A DNA stretch of 64,000 nucleotides from Acinetobacter cumulans (GTDB lineage Bacteria; Pseudomonadota; Gammaproteobacteria; Pseudomonadales; Moraxellaceae): positions 186,001-250,000 of the forward strand of contig NZ_CP035934.2 of NCBI RefSeq assembly GCF_003024525.3, read 5' to 3'. Within the stretch, counting starts at the first letter, position 1. Every line of letters begins with the position of its first letter. The notes beneath the pieces are model-generated. The model was not told the DNA's origin and made no database searches. It saw nothing but the letters and a program-made list of their open reading frames with translations. Positions 48,116 to 59,337 of this stretch are shown piece by piece. The position numbers and the translations under genes were made by a program.

Positions 48116-49246
48116 TTATTTGCCAGAACGACAACGTAGATAGCGTCCCGCTTGCTGTAAAGCGAAGCCTTGCAGTTCGAGTTCCATCAGTTGTGCTGTG
48201 AGCTGTGCGGTATCTTGTTTGAGTATGATTGCTAGTTGGTCAAGGTCTTGACCGACCCAATCTAGTTGATTGTAAATTGGGAGTAAATGCTCAGGAATAG
48301 ACGGAGCTTGAGACTGTTGTTGTGCGACCAATTGATGATGTTGCCACTGCGTAGGAAGGGCTAAATCTTCAATCACTTGCTGTGGATGGTCTACTAAAAT
48401 TGCACCTTCCCGAATCAGTTGATGGCAACCTTGGTGGAATTCACTATAAATATGGCCTGGAATAGCAAAAACCAACTTGCCTTGCTCCGCAGCTAATTTT
48501 GCCGTAATTAATGACCCACTTTGTTGGGCAGCTTCTGCCACAATTACGCCTAAACTGAGTGCACTGACAATACGGTTTCGCCGTGGAAAATGATGCTGTA
48601 GTGGAGGTGTTTGGGGTAAGAACTCTGTAATCACCGCACCACCGTGCTGAATAATGTCTTGTTTTAGGCTTTGGTGTGAAGTTGGGTAGGTTTGATCTAG
48701 GCCTGTGCCCATCACAGCGATAGTACGTTGATGTTGTAATCCACCGCGGTGTGCTGCTTCATCAATGCCTTGCGCTAAACCACTATTAATAAAGAAGCCT
48801 TGTTCACTTAAATAAAAGGCAAAATCATAGGCAACTTGTCGACCATGCGGGCTGGGTTTACGGCTGCCGACAATGGCAACTTGGGGTTGTAGGAGGGCTT
48901 GTGGATTACCCTGACCAAAAAGAACTGGCGGTTTATCGGTATAAGGTAAAAGTTGTTGTGGATAATGCAGGTCGTCTATGCAAACGACAAAATCGCTATG
49001 TTGTTGAATTTGGGTGAGGCAGTGTTGAAACTTTTGCTGGCCTTCTGTGAGCTGAAATTCTTTGAGCCGTTGGATATGATTTTTATGTAGGCCTAGGCGT
49101 TGCCACTCTGTTACTTCTGAAGCTTGGAAGGCGTGTTTGAGTGTGGGATAGTTCTCGTGAATTTTATAGAAACTGGACAATGAATGCTGAACTAAATACC
49201 ACAAGGTAATAATGTCAATCTGCGCTTGTGATAGCGGATTCAGCAT
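48116..49246 (-). CDS. dprA: DNA processing protein DprA
   Basis: 376 residues. The Rossmann-like core has VAIVGSRKPSPHGRQVAYDFA, SGLAQGIDEAAHRGGL, VMGTGLDQTYP and FPRRNRIVSALSLGVIVAEAA. A C-terminal winged-helix domain (about 305-372) follows. DprA loads RecA on incoming single strands during natural transformation, for which Acinetobacter is known. Confidence 0.96.
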   Translation of the reverse strand: MLNPLSQAQIDIITLWYLVQHSLSSFYKIHENYPTLKHAFQASEVTEWQRLGLHKNHIQRLKEFQLTEGQQKFQHCLTQIQQHSDFVVCIDDLHYPQQLLPYTDKPPVLFGQGNPQALLQPQVAIVGSRKPSPHGRQVAYDFAFYLSEQGFFINSGLAQGIDEAAHRGGLQHQRTIAVMGTGLDQTYPTSHQSLKQDIIQHGGAVITEFLPQTPPLQHHFPRRNRIVSALSLGVIVAEAAQQSGSLITAKLAAEQGKLVFAIPGHIYSEFHQGCHQLIREGAILVDHPQQVIEDLALPTQWQHHQLVAQQQSQAPSIPEHLLPIYNQLDWVGQDLDQLAIILKQDTAQLTAQLMELELQGFALQQAGRYLRCRSGK

Positions 49247-49264
49247 ACGGTGTCCTAGTGTGAA

Positions 49265-50419
49265 TTAATCATCCATTAAAGGTGGTTGGATGCTTGCACC
49301 CACTTTAATTGGCAGTTCGCTTTCTAATACATAAGCATAGCTGAGGTTGTCAAAAGTTTTGAACACCATGATTTGTCCGACACGTTGATCTGGCAGTTGA
49401 ATGCGTTCACGTGTTTTCGGATCATTTACGATATCGCCTTTGTCTTCTACACTGAATACATAGCCAGCTTGTACCCCTTGTGAAGAACCACGATCGATAG
49501 TTACAACACTATGAATCGCCGCAGTACCAATTGAACCGAGCACACGAACAATTGAACCACCTGAGGTTACATTATTTGCATGTGTTGGATAGAAAACAGT
49601 TGGAAGCATTGGGTCATATTCTGGCAATACACGGTCGCCACGTCGAACTTCTCCTGTATAGGTATCGGTCAGTTCTAGTGTGGTAATGTCATTTTCACCA
49701 CGAACAGCAATACCTGAAGCAACTTGGTTGATTTCTAGGCCAGCTGTGTATTTTTTACCTTGGTTGTCGGTTAAGACGTATGGTTGACCTTCACGGTATA
49801 TCGCATAGCGTTGACCTACTTCTAAGCCATGTCCTCGGGCATAAACCGTTTGACCAGCAGCTGCAAGCACACGGTGATCGGCAGCACCGACAATATATGG
49901 AGTTTGTTCAAGTGATTCAGGGTTAATGATGCTACTGCGTTCTAACCATTGCTTAATATGTTCCAATGGAATGACAGGAATAGCATTACTTAAAGATTCA
50001 ACCCGAACCTGAGGCTGTAGTTTTGTACCACCAGTATAACGACGAATAATGCCTTCACAGCCATCACCTTCATCTTTACCAATAATCGGTTTACCATTAT
50101 AGGTACACATCAGTAGGCGGTCGCCTGGGAAAATCCAGTGTGGATTTTTAACATGCTTGTTGCTTGCCCAGATTTCAGGCCAACGTACTGGGTTTTTTAA
50201 GAATTTTTTTGAAATATCCCATAGCGTATCGCCTTTTTTCACCACATAAACATGTGGAGCGCTGGCTTTAAGAGAGGGTGGATTGACATTGCGAGCAGGT
50301 GCAGCTTCAACAGTACTGATTGCACCTAAACCTACACCCGCGCAGATTGCGAGAGCAAGCATTTGTTTTTTAAACCCCAAGGCACTAAAAAGTGGCATGC
50401 CTTTCAAAACCTTTTTCAT
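49265..50419 (-). CDS. LysM domain protein of the def-dprA locus
   Basis: 384 residues from the ATG at 50419. Signal peptide (about 1-40) then LysM at ~55-105 (HVYVVKKGDTLWDISKKFLKNPVRWPEIWASNKHVKNPHWIFPGDRL). The rest is mostly beta and of unknown role. Homologs conserved next to dprA may act on peptidoglycan. Confidence 0.9.
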   Translation of the reverse strand: MKKVLKGMPLFSALGFKKQMLALAICAGVGLGAISTVEAAPARNVNPPSLKASAPHVYVVKKGDTLWDISKKFLKNPVRWPEIWASNKHVKNPHWIFPGDRLLMCTYNGKPIIGKDEGDGCEGIIRRYTGGTKLQPQVRVESLSNAIPVIPLEHIKQWLERSSIINPESLEQTPYIVGAADHRVLAAAGQTVYARGHGLEVGQRYAIYREGQPYVLTDNQGKKYTAGLEINQVASGIAVRGENDITTLELTDTYTGEVRRGDRVLPEYDPMLPTVFYPTHANNVTSGGSIVRVLGSIGTAAIHSVVTIDRGSSQGVQAGYVFSVEDKGDIVNDPKTRERIQLPDQRVGQIMVFKTFDNLSYAYVLESELPIKVGASIQPPLMDD

Positions 50420-50538
50420 TATCATAATTCCTAAAATTATGTATGTAGTTGCGTTATAATAACAATCTTACACACATTTTTTTGATGAAGCATTCCTTCA
50501 TTTGGTTTTTTGATCAGTGGCATAATTGAGGACGCAGT

Positions 50539-51069
50539 ATGGCCTTATTACCTATTTTAAGTTTCCCGGATCCCCGTCTTCGTACCATTGCAAAACCTGT
50601 AGAAGAGGTGACTGATACTATTCGTCAGCTCGCTGCAGATATGTTTGAAACCATGTATGAAGCGCCAGGCATCGGTTTAGCTGCGACACAAGTCGATCAG
50701 CATATTCAATTGATCGTCATGGATCTATCTGAACATAAAGATCAACCTATGGTGTTCATTAACCCCAAAATCACACCATTAACTGAAGAAACGCAGCCTT
50801 ATGAAGAAGGCTGTCTGTCAGTGCCTCAAATATACGATAAAGTTGAGCGTCCGTCACGTGTAAAAATTGATGCAATTAACCTTGAAGGTCAAGCATTTGA
50901 AATAGAAGCTGATGGACTTCTCGCTGTTTGTATTCAGCATGAAATGGATCACTTAAATGGCAAGCTATTTGTCGACCATTTGTCGCCATTAAAGCGTCAA
51001 CGGGCACGTGAAAAAGTGGAAAAGTTAATACGCCAACGCAATCGCGAAAAACAGCCCGTAAAGCGCTAA
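50539..51069 (+). CDS. def: Peptide deformylase
   Basis: 176 residues. All three metal motifs are present: GIGLAATQ (44-51), EEGCLSVP with Cys92, and QHEMDHLNG with His134, Glu135, His138. It removes the formyl group from new proteins. Usually followed by fmt, which is not here. Confidence 0.97.
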   Translation: MALLPILSFPDPRLRTIAKPVEEVTDTIRQLAADMFETMYEAPGIGLAATQVDQHIQLIVMDLSEHKDQPMVFINPKITPLTEETQPYEEGCLSVPQIYDKVERPSRVKIDAINLEGQAFEIEADGLLAVCIQHEMDHLNGKLFVDHLSPLKRQRAREKVEKLIRQRNREKQPVKR

Positions 51070-51100
51070 TTGACTTTTGCGGTTTAAGCGTGATGAACAT

Positions 51101-51122
51101 AGCCCAATTTCGATTGGGTTTT
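51101..51122 (+). terminator. Terminator after def
   Basis: CCCAAT/ATTGGG around TTCG, followed by TTTTG. Confidence 0.7.
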
Positions 51123-51152
51123 GTTATACTCAGCAACGACAAATTTTAGGGT

Positions 51153-51584
51153 TTGCCATTGTTTTTGCGTAGTGGGTTGCTACTTTCCTTTGTAGCCGTT
51201 TTTTTACAGATTGCTGTATTCTTACAGCCTTTGCTTCCGCAGCAATATCAAATTGCGCCGGTCTGTGAAACCATCACGCGTGCACTTTTGTCTCATTCCA
51301 CTCCTGAATCATCTCATTTAGCACATGGTGCACATCATGCAATGCATGAGCAGTCTGTGCAAAATGCAATGAGCCATGCACATGATCATGATGCTGGCCA
51401 TCAGTGTCAGTACTGCACGGTCTATGGCAACTTGGTGTTACCGCCTGATCTAGACATTCAAGAAGTCTTAGATCGTGTTCAGGTACGTTTAGTTGCCTTT
51501 GTGCGCAGTTTTAGTCATGTCTGGTTTGCGCTACAGCGCCTATTTTTACTCCCTCAGGGGCGAGCCCCGCCACTTTTTGCATAA
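51153..51584 (+). CDS. DUF2946-like His-rich membrane protein
   Basis: 143 residues. An N-terminal hydrophobic segment (about 6-30) is followed by an external His-rich stretch (about 50-85, HLAHGAHHAMHEQ...HAHDHDAGH) and CQYC, which could bind copper or zinc, then a C-terminal hydrophobic segment. Such proteins commonly precede copper-type TonB receptors, as here. No ATG fits; start is TTG at 51153 or 51159. Confidence 0.75.
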   Translation: MPLFLRSGLLLSFVAVFLQIAVFLQPLLPQQYQIAPVCETITRALLSHSTPESSHLAHGAHHAMHEQSVQNAMSHAHDHDAGHQCQYCTVYGNLVLPPDLDIQEVLDRVQVRLVAFVRSFSHVWFALQRLFLLPQGRAPPLFA

Positions 51585-51658
51585 ATCAACGTTTTGAAAT
51601 TTAAGGGTCTTGACTGGCTCCAGACCTGTTGTATTTATGTTTTAAGTGAGATTTTAAA

Positions 51659-53761
51659 ATGGCTCAGCCTCAATTTTATTTACAGCCTTTAGCCGCTGCG
51701 ATTGCTGTTGCATGTTCAACTATGACTTGGGCAAATGTGACCGAAGATGCGATGCCACCACAAACGGCAGTGCAAAGTTTAGCGCCTATTGTAGTGACTG
51801 CTGCTGGTGGTAATGATGCCAATGGTTTGATCGTCCGTGCAGATCCTAAACAGCCGATTCAACCAATTCCAGCTTCAGATGGTGCAGACTATTTACAGAG
51901 TATTGTTGGATTTAGCGCAGTTAAAAATGGCGGTACCAATAGTGATGTCACGTTCCGTGGCATGTTTGGTTCACGGATTAAAATTTTAACTGATGGCACG
52001 GAAAACTTAGGCGCATGCCCATATCGAATGGATGCGCCGACGTCTTATATTTCACCAGAAAGTTATGATCGTATTTCAGTGATTAAAGGCCCGCAAACTG
52101 TGCAGTATGCCAATACAGGTTCAGCTGCTACGGTTATTTTCGAGCGTCGCCCAGAGCAGCTTGATGCTGAAAAAAATTACCGCGGTCAAGCCAGTGTGCT
52201 GATGGGGTCTTTTGGGCGCTTAGATCATAATGTTGAAGCAGCAATTGGGGACGAAAAAAAATATGTGCGCTTAAATGCCAATCGTTCCGTGTCTGATAGC
52301 TATAAAGATGGCAATGGTGCGAAAGTCCCTTCAGATTGGGAGCGTTGGAATGCTGATTTGGCGTTGGGCTGGACGCCTGATGAGAATACTTGGGTGGAAT
52401 TGACTGGAGGTAAGGCTGACGGTGAAGCGGTCTATGCAGGTCGCTCAATGGATGGATCTCAGTTTGCCCGCGAAAGTCTAGGCTTACGTGTAGAAAAGAA
52501 AAATGTCACAGATGTGATCAAAAAAATTGAAGCACAAGTGAACTATAGTTTTAATGACCACATCATGGACAACTTTAGTTTACGTACACCGCCTATGGAA
52601 CATGATATGACGACCCATGTCATGGTGCCGAATCCATCTTCAATGCAAGTGACACGCCGTACTTTAAATGCACGTATGGCTGTTACGCATGAATGGGATA
52701 AGTTGCAGTTCATTTCTGGTTTTGATATGCAGCAAAATAAACATGCAGGCGGTATGGTCTCTAACAGCATGAATATGCCAGTAACTGAAGATATGAAATT
52801 TCAGTCTTATGGTGGATTTGGTGAGATCAGTTATCCACTGAGTGAAAACAATAAACTGGTATCAGGGCTACGTTTAGATCAGGTAAAAGTCACAGACGAG
52901 CGTGCAGCTTCTGCCAACGCTGGACTGAATACAGAACTCTCTGACACCTTGCCAAGCGCATTTATCCGTTTTGAAAACAAACACCCAGATCATGATGATG
53001 GTAAAACCTATATTGGTTTAGGCTATGTTGAACGTATGCCTGATTATTGGGAGCTTTTTAGCCCGAAACATGGCAATGCAGGTACAGCAAATACCTTTAA
53101 TGGCGTGAAGACTGAAAAGACTTTGCAATTGGATGCGGGCTATCAGCATGCGCATGGTGCATTCAGTTCTTGGGTTTCTGCTTATGCAGGCCTGATTAAT
53201 GATTATATTTTAATGAGCTATCATGATCATTCATCTTCAATGCCAGGCATGAATCACGGTACAGCAAGTAAAACTGCGGGTGCTAAAAATGTCGATGCAA
53301 CCATTGCAGGCGCAGAAGCAGGGATTGGCTACCAATTTACCGATGCGATTCAGGCAGATATCAGCGCGATGTATGCATGGGGTAAAAACACCACGGATGG
53401 AAAACCATTGCCACAGATTGCACCATTGGAAGCACGCGTGAATCTACGTTATGTACAAGAAAAATATACTCTTGGTGCATTATGGCGTGTAGTGAATAGT
53501 CAGAACCGTATTAGCCAAGATCAAGGTAATATTGTGGGCTACGACATGCATCAAAGTGCAGGCTTTGGCACATTGGCTTTAAATGGCACCTACCATGTGA
53601 AAGAGGGTGTCGATTTGTCTTTGGGTGTCGATAACGTGTTGGATAAAACCTATAAAGAGCACTTGAATAAATCGGGCAGTGCAGGCTTTGGTTTTGCTGA
53701 AGAAGAACAGTTTAACAATACAGGCCGGAATTATTGGGCGCGTGTTAGCATGAAATTTTAA
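51659..53761 (+). CDS. TonB-dependent copper receptor (OprC/NosA-like)
   Basis: 700 residues: signal peptide, plug domain (about 65-165, DVTFRGMFGSRIKILTDGTENLGACPYRMDAPTSY) and 22-strand barrel ending WARVSMKF. The plug carries Cys-x3-Met (CPYRM), the copper site of OprC. Met/His-rich loops (MPPMEHDMTTHVM region, SSSMPGMNHG) suggest copper capture. It imports copper through the outer membrane with TonB energy. It follows the His-rich DUF2946 protein by 74 bases. Confidence 0.92.
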   Translation: MAQPQFYLQPLAAAIAVACSTMTWANVTEDAMPPQTAVQSLAPIVVTAAGGNDANGLIVRADPKQPIQPIPASDGADYLQSIVGFSAVKNGGTNSDVTFRGMFGSRIKILTDGTENLGACPYRMDAPTSYISPESYDRISVIKGPQTVQYANTGSAATVIFERRPEQLDAEKNYRGQASVLMGSFGRLDHNVEAAIGDEKKYVRLNANRSVSDSYKDGNGAKVPSDWERWNADLALGWTPDENTWVELTGGKADGEAVYAGRSMDGSQFARESLGLRVEKKNVTDVIKKIEAQVNYSFNDHIMDNFSLRTPPMEHDMTTHVMVPNPSSMQVTRRTLNARMAVTHEWDKLQFISGFDMQQNKHAGGMVSNSMNMPVTEDMKFQSYGGFGEISYPLSENNKLVSGLRLDQVKVTDERAASANAGLNTELSDTLPSAFIRFENKHPDHDDGKTYIGLGYVERMPDYWELFSPKHGNAGTANTFNGVKTEKTLQLDAGYQHAHGAFSSWVSAYAGLINDYILMSYHDHSSSMPGMNHGTASKTAGAKNVDATIAGAEAGIGYQFTDAIQADISAMYAWGKNTTDGKPLPQIAPLEARVNLRYVQEKYTLGALWRVVNSQNRISQDQGNIVGYDMHQSAGFGTLALNGTYHVKEGVDLSLGVDNVLDKTYKEHLNKSGSAGFGFAEEEQFNNTGRNYWARVSMKF

Positions 53762-53775
53762 GCTTTAATTCTTTC

Positions 53776-53811
53776 AAAAAAAGCCATTGTTTTCGAACAG
53801 TGGCTTTTTTT
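53776..53811 (+). terminator. Terminator after the copper receptor
   Basis: AAGCCATTGTT/AACAGTGGCTT around TTCG, with A and T runs outside. Confidence 0.88.
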
Positions 53812-53893
53812 ATGTTGCACGTTTTTAATACAATATGCTGAGGCTGAAAACTAAATAAATACAGATAGATCACTCATATTATTGGATCAATGC

Positions 53894-55093
53894 ATGCTGA
53901 CAGAAGAATTTAAACAAAAAACACTCGAAGATTTAGAAAAACAGAAATACAGCGCATTTGAAGCTGAAGAGTTGGATGAGACATTTAAAGCAGAAGTCAG
54001 GGCATGGTTAAAGACCGAAGGAATTTATCATTTTGATTTTTACCGTCATCGCCGTAATACAACCCGCTATTTTATCGCGTTTCAAGAAGCTGAAATTGCT
54101 GAAAAAAGATTCCGTATTTATAGCGAAAATCAAAATTTTGTCGGGAAATTTTTACCATTTGCCTGTGCTCTGATGATTCTGCTATTGACGGTTGTCTTTA
54201 TGCAGTACGGCTCTAGCAGTCTGCCAGAACGGGGGGTAATTCGAAGCTTAATGAATGCCTCGGTGGTCATTTTGATTCCATTTTTTATCGGTATGCTTTT
54301 TGAGTATTTGGCTTCAGTGGGTGAGCCTAATTTGTCTTTTTGGCGTGCCAGTAAGGAGGCTGTAGTTGGTTGTTTGCTTATTTTGGTGGTCAGTATTTTA
54401 GTCTTGCGTGAAGGCGTAATTTGTTTGGTGATGCTGGGGCCATTGGCTTTTGCTGCGCTTTTTGCAGGCAGCGGGGTCATGCAGCTGATCTGTGTTTATT
54501 TTTGGCAGCCGACAAATAAAATCTATTCATTGTCTATCTTGCCCTTATTACTGTGTTTGTTTTTGCCAGATTTTTCTAAAGATTATTATGGGCAAACCCA
54601 GCGTGAAATGATTATTCATGCACCGCAAGAGCAAGTATTTAAAGCCATTAATCAGATCGGGCCCATTCAGGCCAATGAAGTGCCCAACAGTTTCATTTTC
54701 AAAATGGGTTTTCCAAAACCAATCTTTGGCATGACTGAACAGCGTGCAGAAGGTATGGTTCGAACCATTCAATGGGAGCGCGGGGTGAAGTTTGAGGAGC
54801 GCGTACAAGCGATGCATGCGCCGTATCTGCTGAGCTGGGATTATCACTTCACACCGCACTCATTTCCCAAAGGCTCTATGGATGATCATGTAGAAGTGGG
54901 CGGTCAATATTTTGATTTGCTTAAAACAGACTATCAGTTAGAAAAAATCGATGCGCAAACCACCAAACTGGTGCTGACCATCGATTATCGAGTATCTACG
55001 GAATTTAACTGGTACAGCAAATTATGGATCAATTATGTTTTGGGTGAGTTCAGTGACGTGGTTATGACCATTCATAAAAACCGTTTGGAATAA
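53894..55093 (+). CDS. Hypothetical membrane protein with SRPBCC-like C-terminus
   Basis: 399 residues from the ATG at 53894. A soluble N-terminal part (1-80) is followed by four to six hydrophobic helices (about 82-230), then a soluble domain (about 240-395) resembling SRPBCC/polyketide-cyclase folds (MIIHAPQEQVFKAINQIGPIQ). Family not firmly recognised. Confidence 0.7.
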   Translation: MLTEEFKQKTLEDLEKQKYSAFEAEELDETFKAEVRAWLKTEGIYHFDFYRHRRNTTRYFIAFQEAEIAEKRFRIYSENQNFVGKFLPFACALMILLLTVVFMQYGSSSLPERGVIRSLMNASVVILIPFFIGMLFEYLASVGEPNLSFWRASKEAVVGCLLILVVSILVLREGVICLVMLGPLAFAALFAGSGVMQLICVYFWQPTNKIYSLSILPLLLCLFLPDFSKDYYGQTQREMIIHAPQEQVFKAINQIGPIQANEVPNSFIFKMGFPKPIFGMTEQRAEGMVRTIQWERGVKFEERVQAMHAPYLLSWDYHFTPHSFPKGSMDDHVEVGGQYFDLLKTDYQLEKIDAQTTKLVLTIDYRVSTEFNWYSKLWINYVLGEFSDVVMTIHKNRLE

Positions 55094-55138
55094 TTTGAAA
55101 TGAAAGGTGAGGCGGCAGGCCTCACAGGTCGATGCTTT

Positions 55139-56344
55139 TTAAGTATGCATACTGGCCAATTGTTTGGCTTTGCTTTGATATAAAGCCAAACCTAGCTTTT
55201 GTATGTTCCGGCCTTTGCGCTGTAAAAAATACTCCAATGCAGGAAGATAACGCGCGCCACTATAAAGTGTCAGATTTCGTGCAATTAAATAATAAGCAAA
55301 CCATGATGCGGATTGCGGTTTTAATCCCAAGCGCTGCATGCGTTTTTTACCAATAAAATATTGAGTCAGCTCAAGGTGCTGTCTATATGCTAACTTTTGC
55401 TGAAAAGGCCGTAAATAACGGTACTGACGTTCAAAAGGTTCGTTGGATAGACTTGAGCCGAGGGCATGGCTACTTTGATCTGATTTTGGATGTGCAAATT
55501 GCATCCAATATAAAAACCGCCATCCCTCAGGCTCACTCTCCACCAGCCACTGTTCTTCAACGCCCATTAACCAGCCGATATAACGCCAAAAGTGTAGGAA
55601 ATTTTCAATCTCTTGCTGGCTTGGGAAAATTCCTAAAGCACGAATACCAATTAAAACTACACTGCTAAAAGCCAAATTGGTCATGGCCAAATCAAATTGA
55701 TTAATTGGCAATCCCCAGGTTTCACTATCCCATTCCTTTTTCTGTTTTAAATGAAAGTGTACAAGGCTATGAATAAAGCGCACGTAAAGGGTTGAAGTAA
55801 AGCCAGCATGAAAGCGCATTAAGCCTGTGACTTCTGTAATGTCCATCCACCATTTAGTGGTTTCAGCCAAACGTGTGCCTGCTTGTTTATTTAAAGCGCC
55901 AGTCAACATGAGCGGTTGGTTAAAGCCAGGATATAAATAGCCCGCCATGAGGGATAAATCACGTAATACAAAGCCGTTATTAATCCCAAGACGATGGGTA
56001 AATTCCACAGCGTGGTTTAAGCGTTGCTCATCCACCCAAAGTGGCCTATTTTCAATATATTCAAAAAAACAGACCAGTTCAGGTTCAGGAGAGCTTAATG
56101 CGCTTAGCCCTTGATATAACGCTTGCTCAAAGCGCTTGCGGTTATGTTTTGGGTTTTGCATGACCCAAGCCACGACAGCATCCATTTGTGTATCGCCAGA
56201 AACTAATGCTTTATTGAGCATGAGATATTCGGCATAAGATGGTGCAAGTGGCTTTGTGGAAAAATGACTAAGCACCATACTCAAAAGATTGCTTTGTTGC
56301 ATGTGTTGGAAGGAATGCAGGCGTTTGGGATTTGATCTGGTCAT
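55139..56344 (-). CDS. MpaB family oxygenase (DUF2236)
   Basis: 401 residues. Family-like segments are VVAWVMQNPKHNRKRFEQAL, RDLSLMAGYLYPGFNQPLMLTGALNKQAGTRLAETTKWWMDITEVTGLMRFHAGFTST and VRFIHSLVHFHL, containing the histidines and arginines expected for heme binding. Relatives include latex-clearing protein and MpaB. Divergent from a TetR regulator that probably controls it. Confidence 0.85.
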   Translation of the reverse strand: MTRSNPKRLHSFQHMQQSNLLSMVLSHFSTKPLAPSYAEYLMLNKALVSGDTQMDAVVAWVMQNPKHNRKRFEQALYQGLSALSSPEPELVCFFEYIENRPLWVDEQRLNHAVEFTHRLGINNGFVLRDLSLMAGYLYPGFNQPLMLTGALNKQAGTRLAETTKWWMDITEVTGLMRFHAGFTSTLYVRFIHSLVHFHLKQKKEWDSETWGLPINQFDLAMTNLAFSSVVLIGIRALGIFPSQQEIENFLHFWRYIGWLMGVEEQWLVESEPEGWRFLYWMQFAHPKSDQSSHALGSSLSNEPFERQYRYLRPFQQKLAYRQHLELTQYFIGKKRMQRLGLKPQSASWFAYYLIARNLTLYSGARYLPALEYFLQRKGRNIQKLGLALYQSKAKQLASMHT

Positions 56345-56385
56345 TGTTTATTGACCTGTGTTGTTGTTTAATCAAACTCTAATAT

Positions 56386-56413
56386 GAATATTTATTCGCA
56401 TTCAATTCGCATT
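56386..56413. promoter_or_regulatory. Possible TetR operator between MpaB and TetR genes
   Basis: GAATA-TT-TATTC (56386-56397) overlaps two direct copies of ATTCGCATT (56394-56402, 56405-56413) spaced 11 bp, one helix turn. Confidence 0.35.
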
Positions 56414-56440
56414 TTAATTTTGCGTATCATGGGTGAAATA

Positions 56441-57052
56441 ATGAGAAAAAAACCACAACAACAACGTGCCAAAATCATCGTCGATCACATTTTACTTGCT
56501 GCGCAGCAATGTATTGCAACACACGGAATACTGCAGCTGACAACACCTAAAATTGCAGAACGCTCAGGGGTGGCAGTTGGATCGATCTATCAGTATTTCG
56601 AAAATAAAGAGCAAATTGTAGAAGCCCTACTTTTACAAAAGTCAGAAAATCTAGGTTTAGCCTTCAAACAACTGGTGGTTGAAACAGAAGCACAAAGTAT
56701 TTATGAAATCATCCCAATTTGTATTCAATTTGGTTTTGACACGTTAAAAGCCGATCAAGGCTTTTTAATTGAAGTCCTTAAACAGTGGCATCACTACAGT
56801 CAATCCGAGGCTTCAGCTGTGCTGGAAAAGCATTTCTTTGAAGTGGGGATGTACCTGTTTAATCGCTATTATTCACATTGGAATTTTGAAATTTTAAAAA
56901 ATAAATCCTTTGTGATTATTAATAGTACGCTTTTTACTATTATGCGCTATGTGAGTAATAATAATTTTCTTATTACAGAACAACAGCTTAAGAAGGAATT
57001 AACCCTAATGATACTGGCATACTTAGACGTAGAAAGTAGTAATGCAAAATAA
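56441..57052 (+). CDS. TetR/AcrR family transcriptional regulator
   Basis: 203 residues from the ATG at 56441 (GGGTGA before it); earlier ATGs lie within the operator region. Helix-turn-helix at about 10-55: HILLAAQQCIATHGILQLTTPKIAERSGVAVGSIYQYFENKEQIV. C-terminal ligand domain typical of fatty-acid or drug regulators. Likely represses the divergent MpaB-type gene. Confidence 0.9.
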   Translation: MRKKPQQQRAKIIVDHILLAAQQCIATHGILQLTTPKIAERSGVAVGSIYQYFENKEQIVEALLLQKSENLGLAFKQLVVETEAQSIYEIIPICIQFGFDTLKADQGFLIEVLKQWHHYSQSEASAVLEKHFFEVGMYLFNRYYSHWNFEILKNKSFVIINSTLFTIMRYVSNNNFLITEQQLKKELTLMILAYLDVESSNAK

Positions 57053-57141
57053 TTTAAAATAAATAAACCATACATATCAATTGCTTATGTGTTTGCAAGT
57101 TTAAATACTAATCACTCAAATAAATAATTTTAAAAATATGC

Positions 57142-57169
57142 TTGCAACACATCTGAAATGCTGTAGAAT
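57142..57169 (+). promoter_or_regulatory. Upstream rrn promoter candidate
   Basis: TTGCAA (57142-57147), 16 bp, TAGAAT (57164-57169). Upstream sequence is A/T-rich. Confidence 0.5.
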
Positions 57170-57234
57170 GCACATCCATCGGCGGTGATGAAGATTAAAA
57201 CTTCTGATAAAACAAGGACTTGATTGAAAAGATT

Positions 57235-57307
57235 AAGTTTGGTTTTAGAAAAAAAGTTTAAAATAATTTGAATTACTTGTTGACACTAAATAAATTTAGT
57301 GTAATAT
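57235..57307 (+). promoter_or_regulatory. Main rrn promoter with UP-like element and spacer palindrome
   Basis: TTGACA (57280-57285), 16 bp, TAATAT (57302-57307), preceded by an A/T-rich tract like an UP element. An 18-bp perfect palindrome (CACTAAAT-AA-ATTTAGTG, 57284-57301) fills the spacer. Confidence 0.75.
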
Positions 57308-57358
57308 AGCCGACCTAGCTTGCTGGTGACGAACCAACAAGAAGATCATTAAGAGATT

Positions 57359-57390
57359 ATGAAGAACAACTTGTGTGGATTTTTACTGGT
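57359..57390 (+). other. 16S processing stem, 5' strand
   Basis: Complementary, apart from a few mismatches and a small gap, to 59063-59095 after 16S. The pair forms the long RNase III stem that loops out 16S precursor. The 450 bases before 16S otherwise hold no gene. Confidence 0.85.
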
Positions 57391-57510
57391 TGATCAATCG
57401 AATATATTTTCATTGATAATTGGTAGAAATTTCTCGAAGTTTATTTGAGCAAATATTTGTCAGTAATTGATGAGCCAAGATTGGTACCCTTTAAAGGTAC
57501 TATTGATTTT

Positions 57511-59048
<1,538 letters not shown>

Positions 59049-59062
59049 ACGAAAGATTGGCG

Positions 59063-59095
59063 ACTGGTAAGAATCCACAACAAGTTGTTCTTCAT
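59063..59095 (+). other. 16S processing stem, 3' strand
   Basis: Pairs with 57359-57390. Confidence 0.85.
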
Positions 59096-59109
59096 GACGA
59101 TGTATCTGA

Positions 59110-59186
<77 letters not shown>

Positions 59187-59261
59187 AATCTGACTAACGA
59201 AATATTTGAATAAAATATGAGAGCAAACAGAAAACAGAGACATTGACTTAATTGATAAGCT

Positions 59262-59337
59262 GGGGACTTAGCTTAGTTGGTAGAGCGCCTGCTTTGCACG
59301 CAGGAGGTCAGGAGTTCGACTCTCCTAGTCTCCACCA
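59262..59337 (+). tRNA. tRNA-Ala (TGC)
   Basis: 76 bases with CCA encoded. Acceptor GGGGACT pairs with AGTCTCC (one G-T); anticodon TGC in TTTGCAC. Confidence 0.97.
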
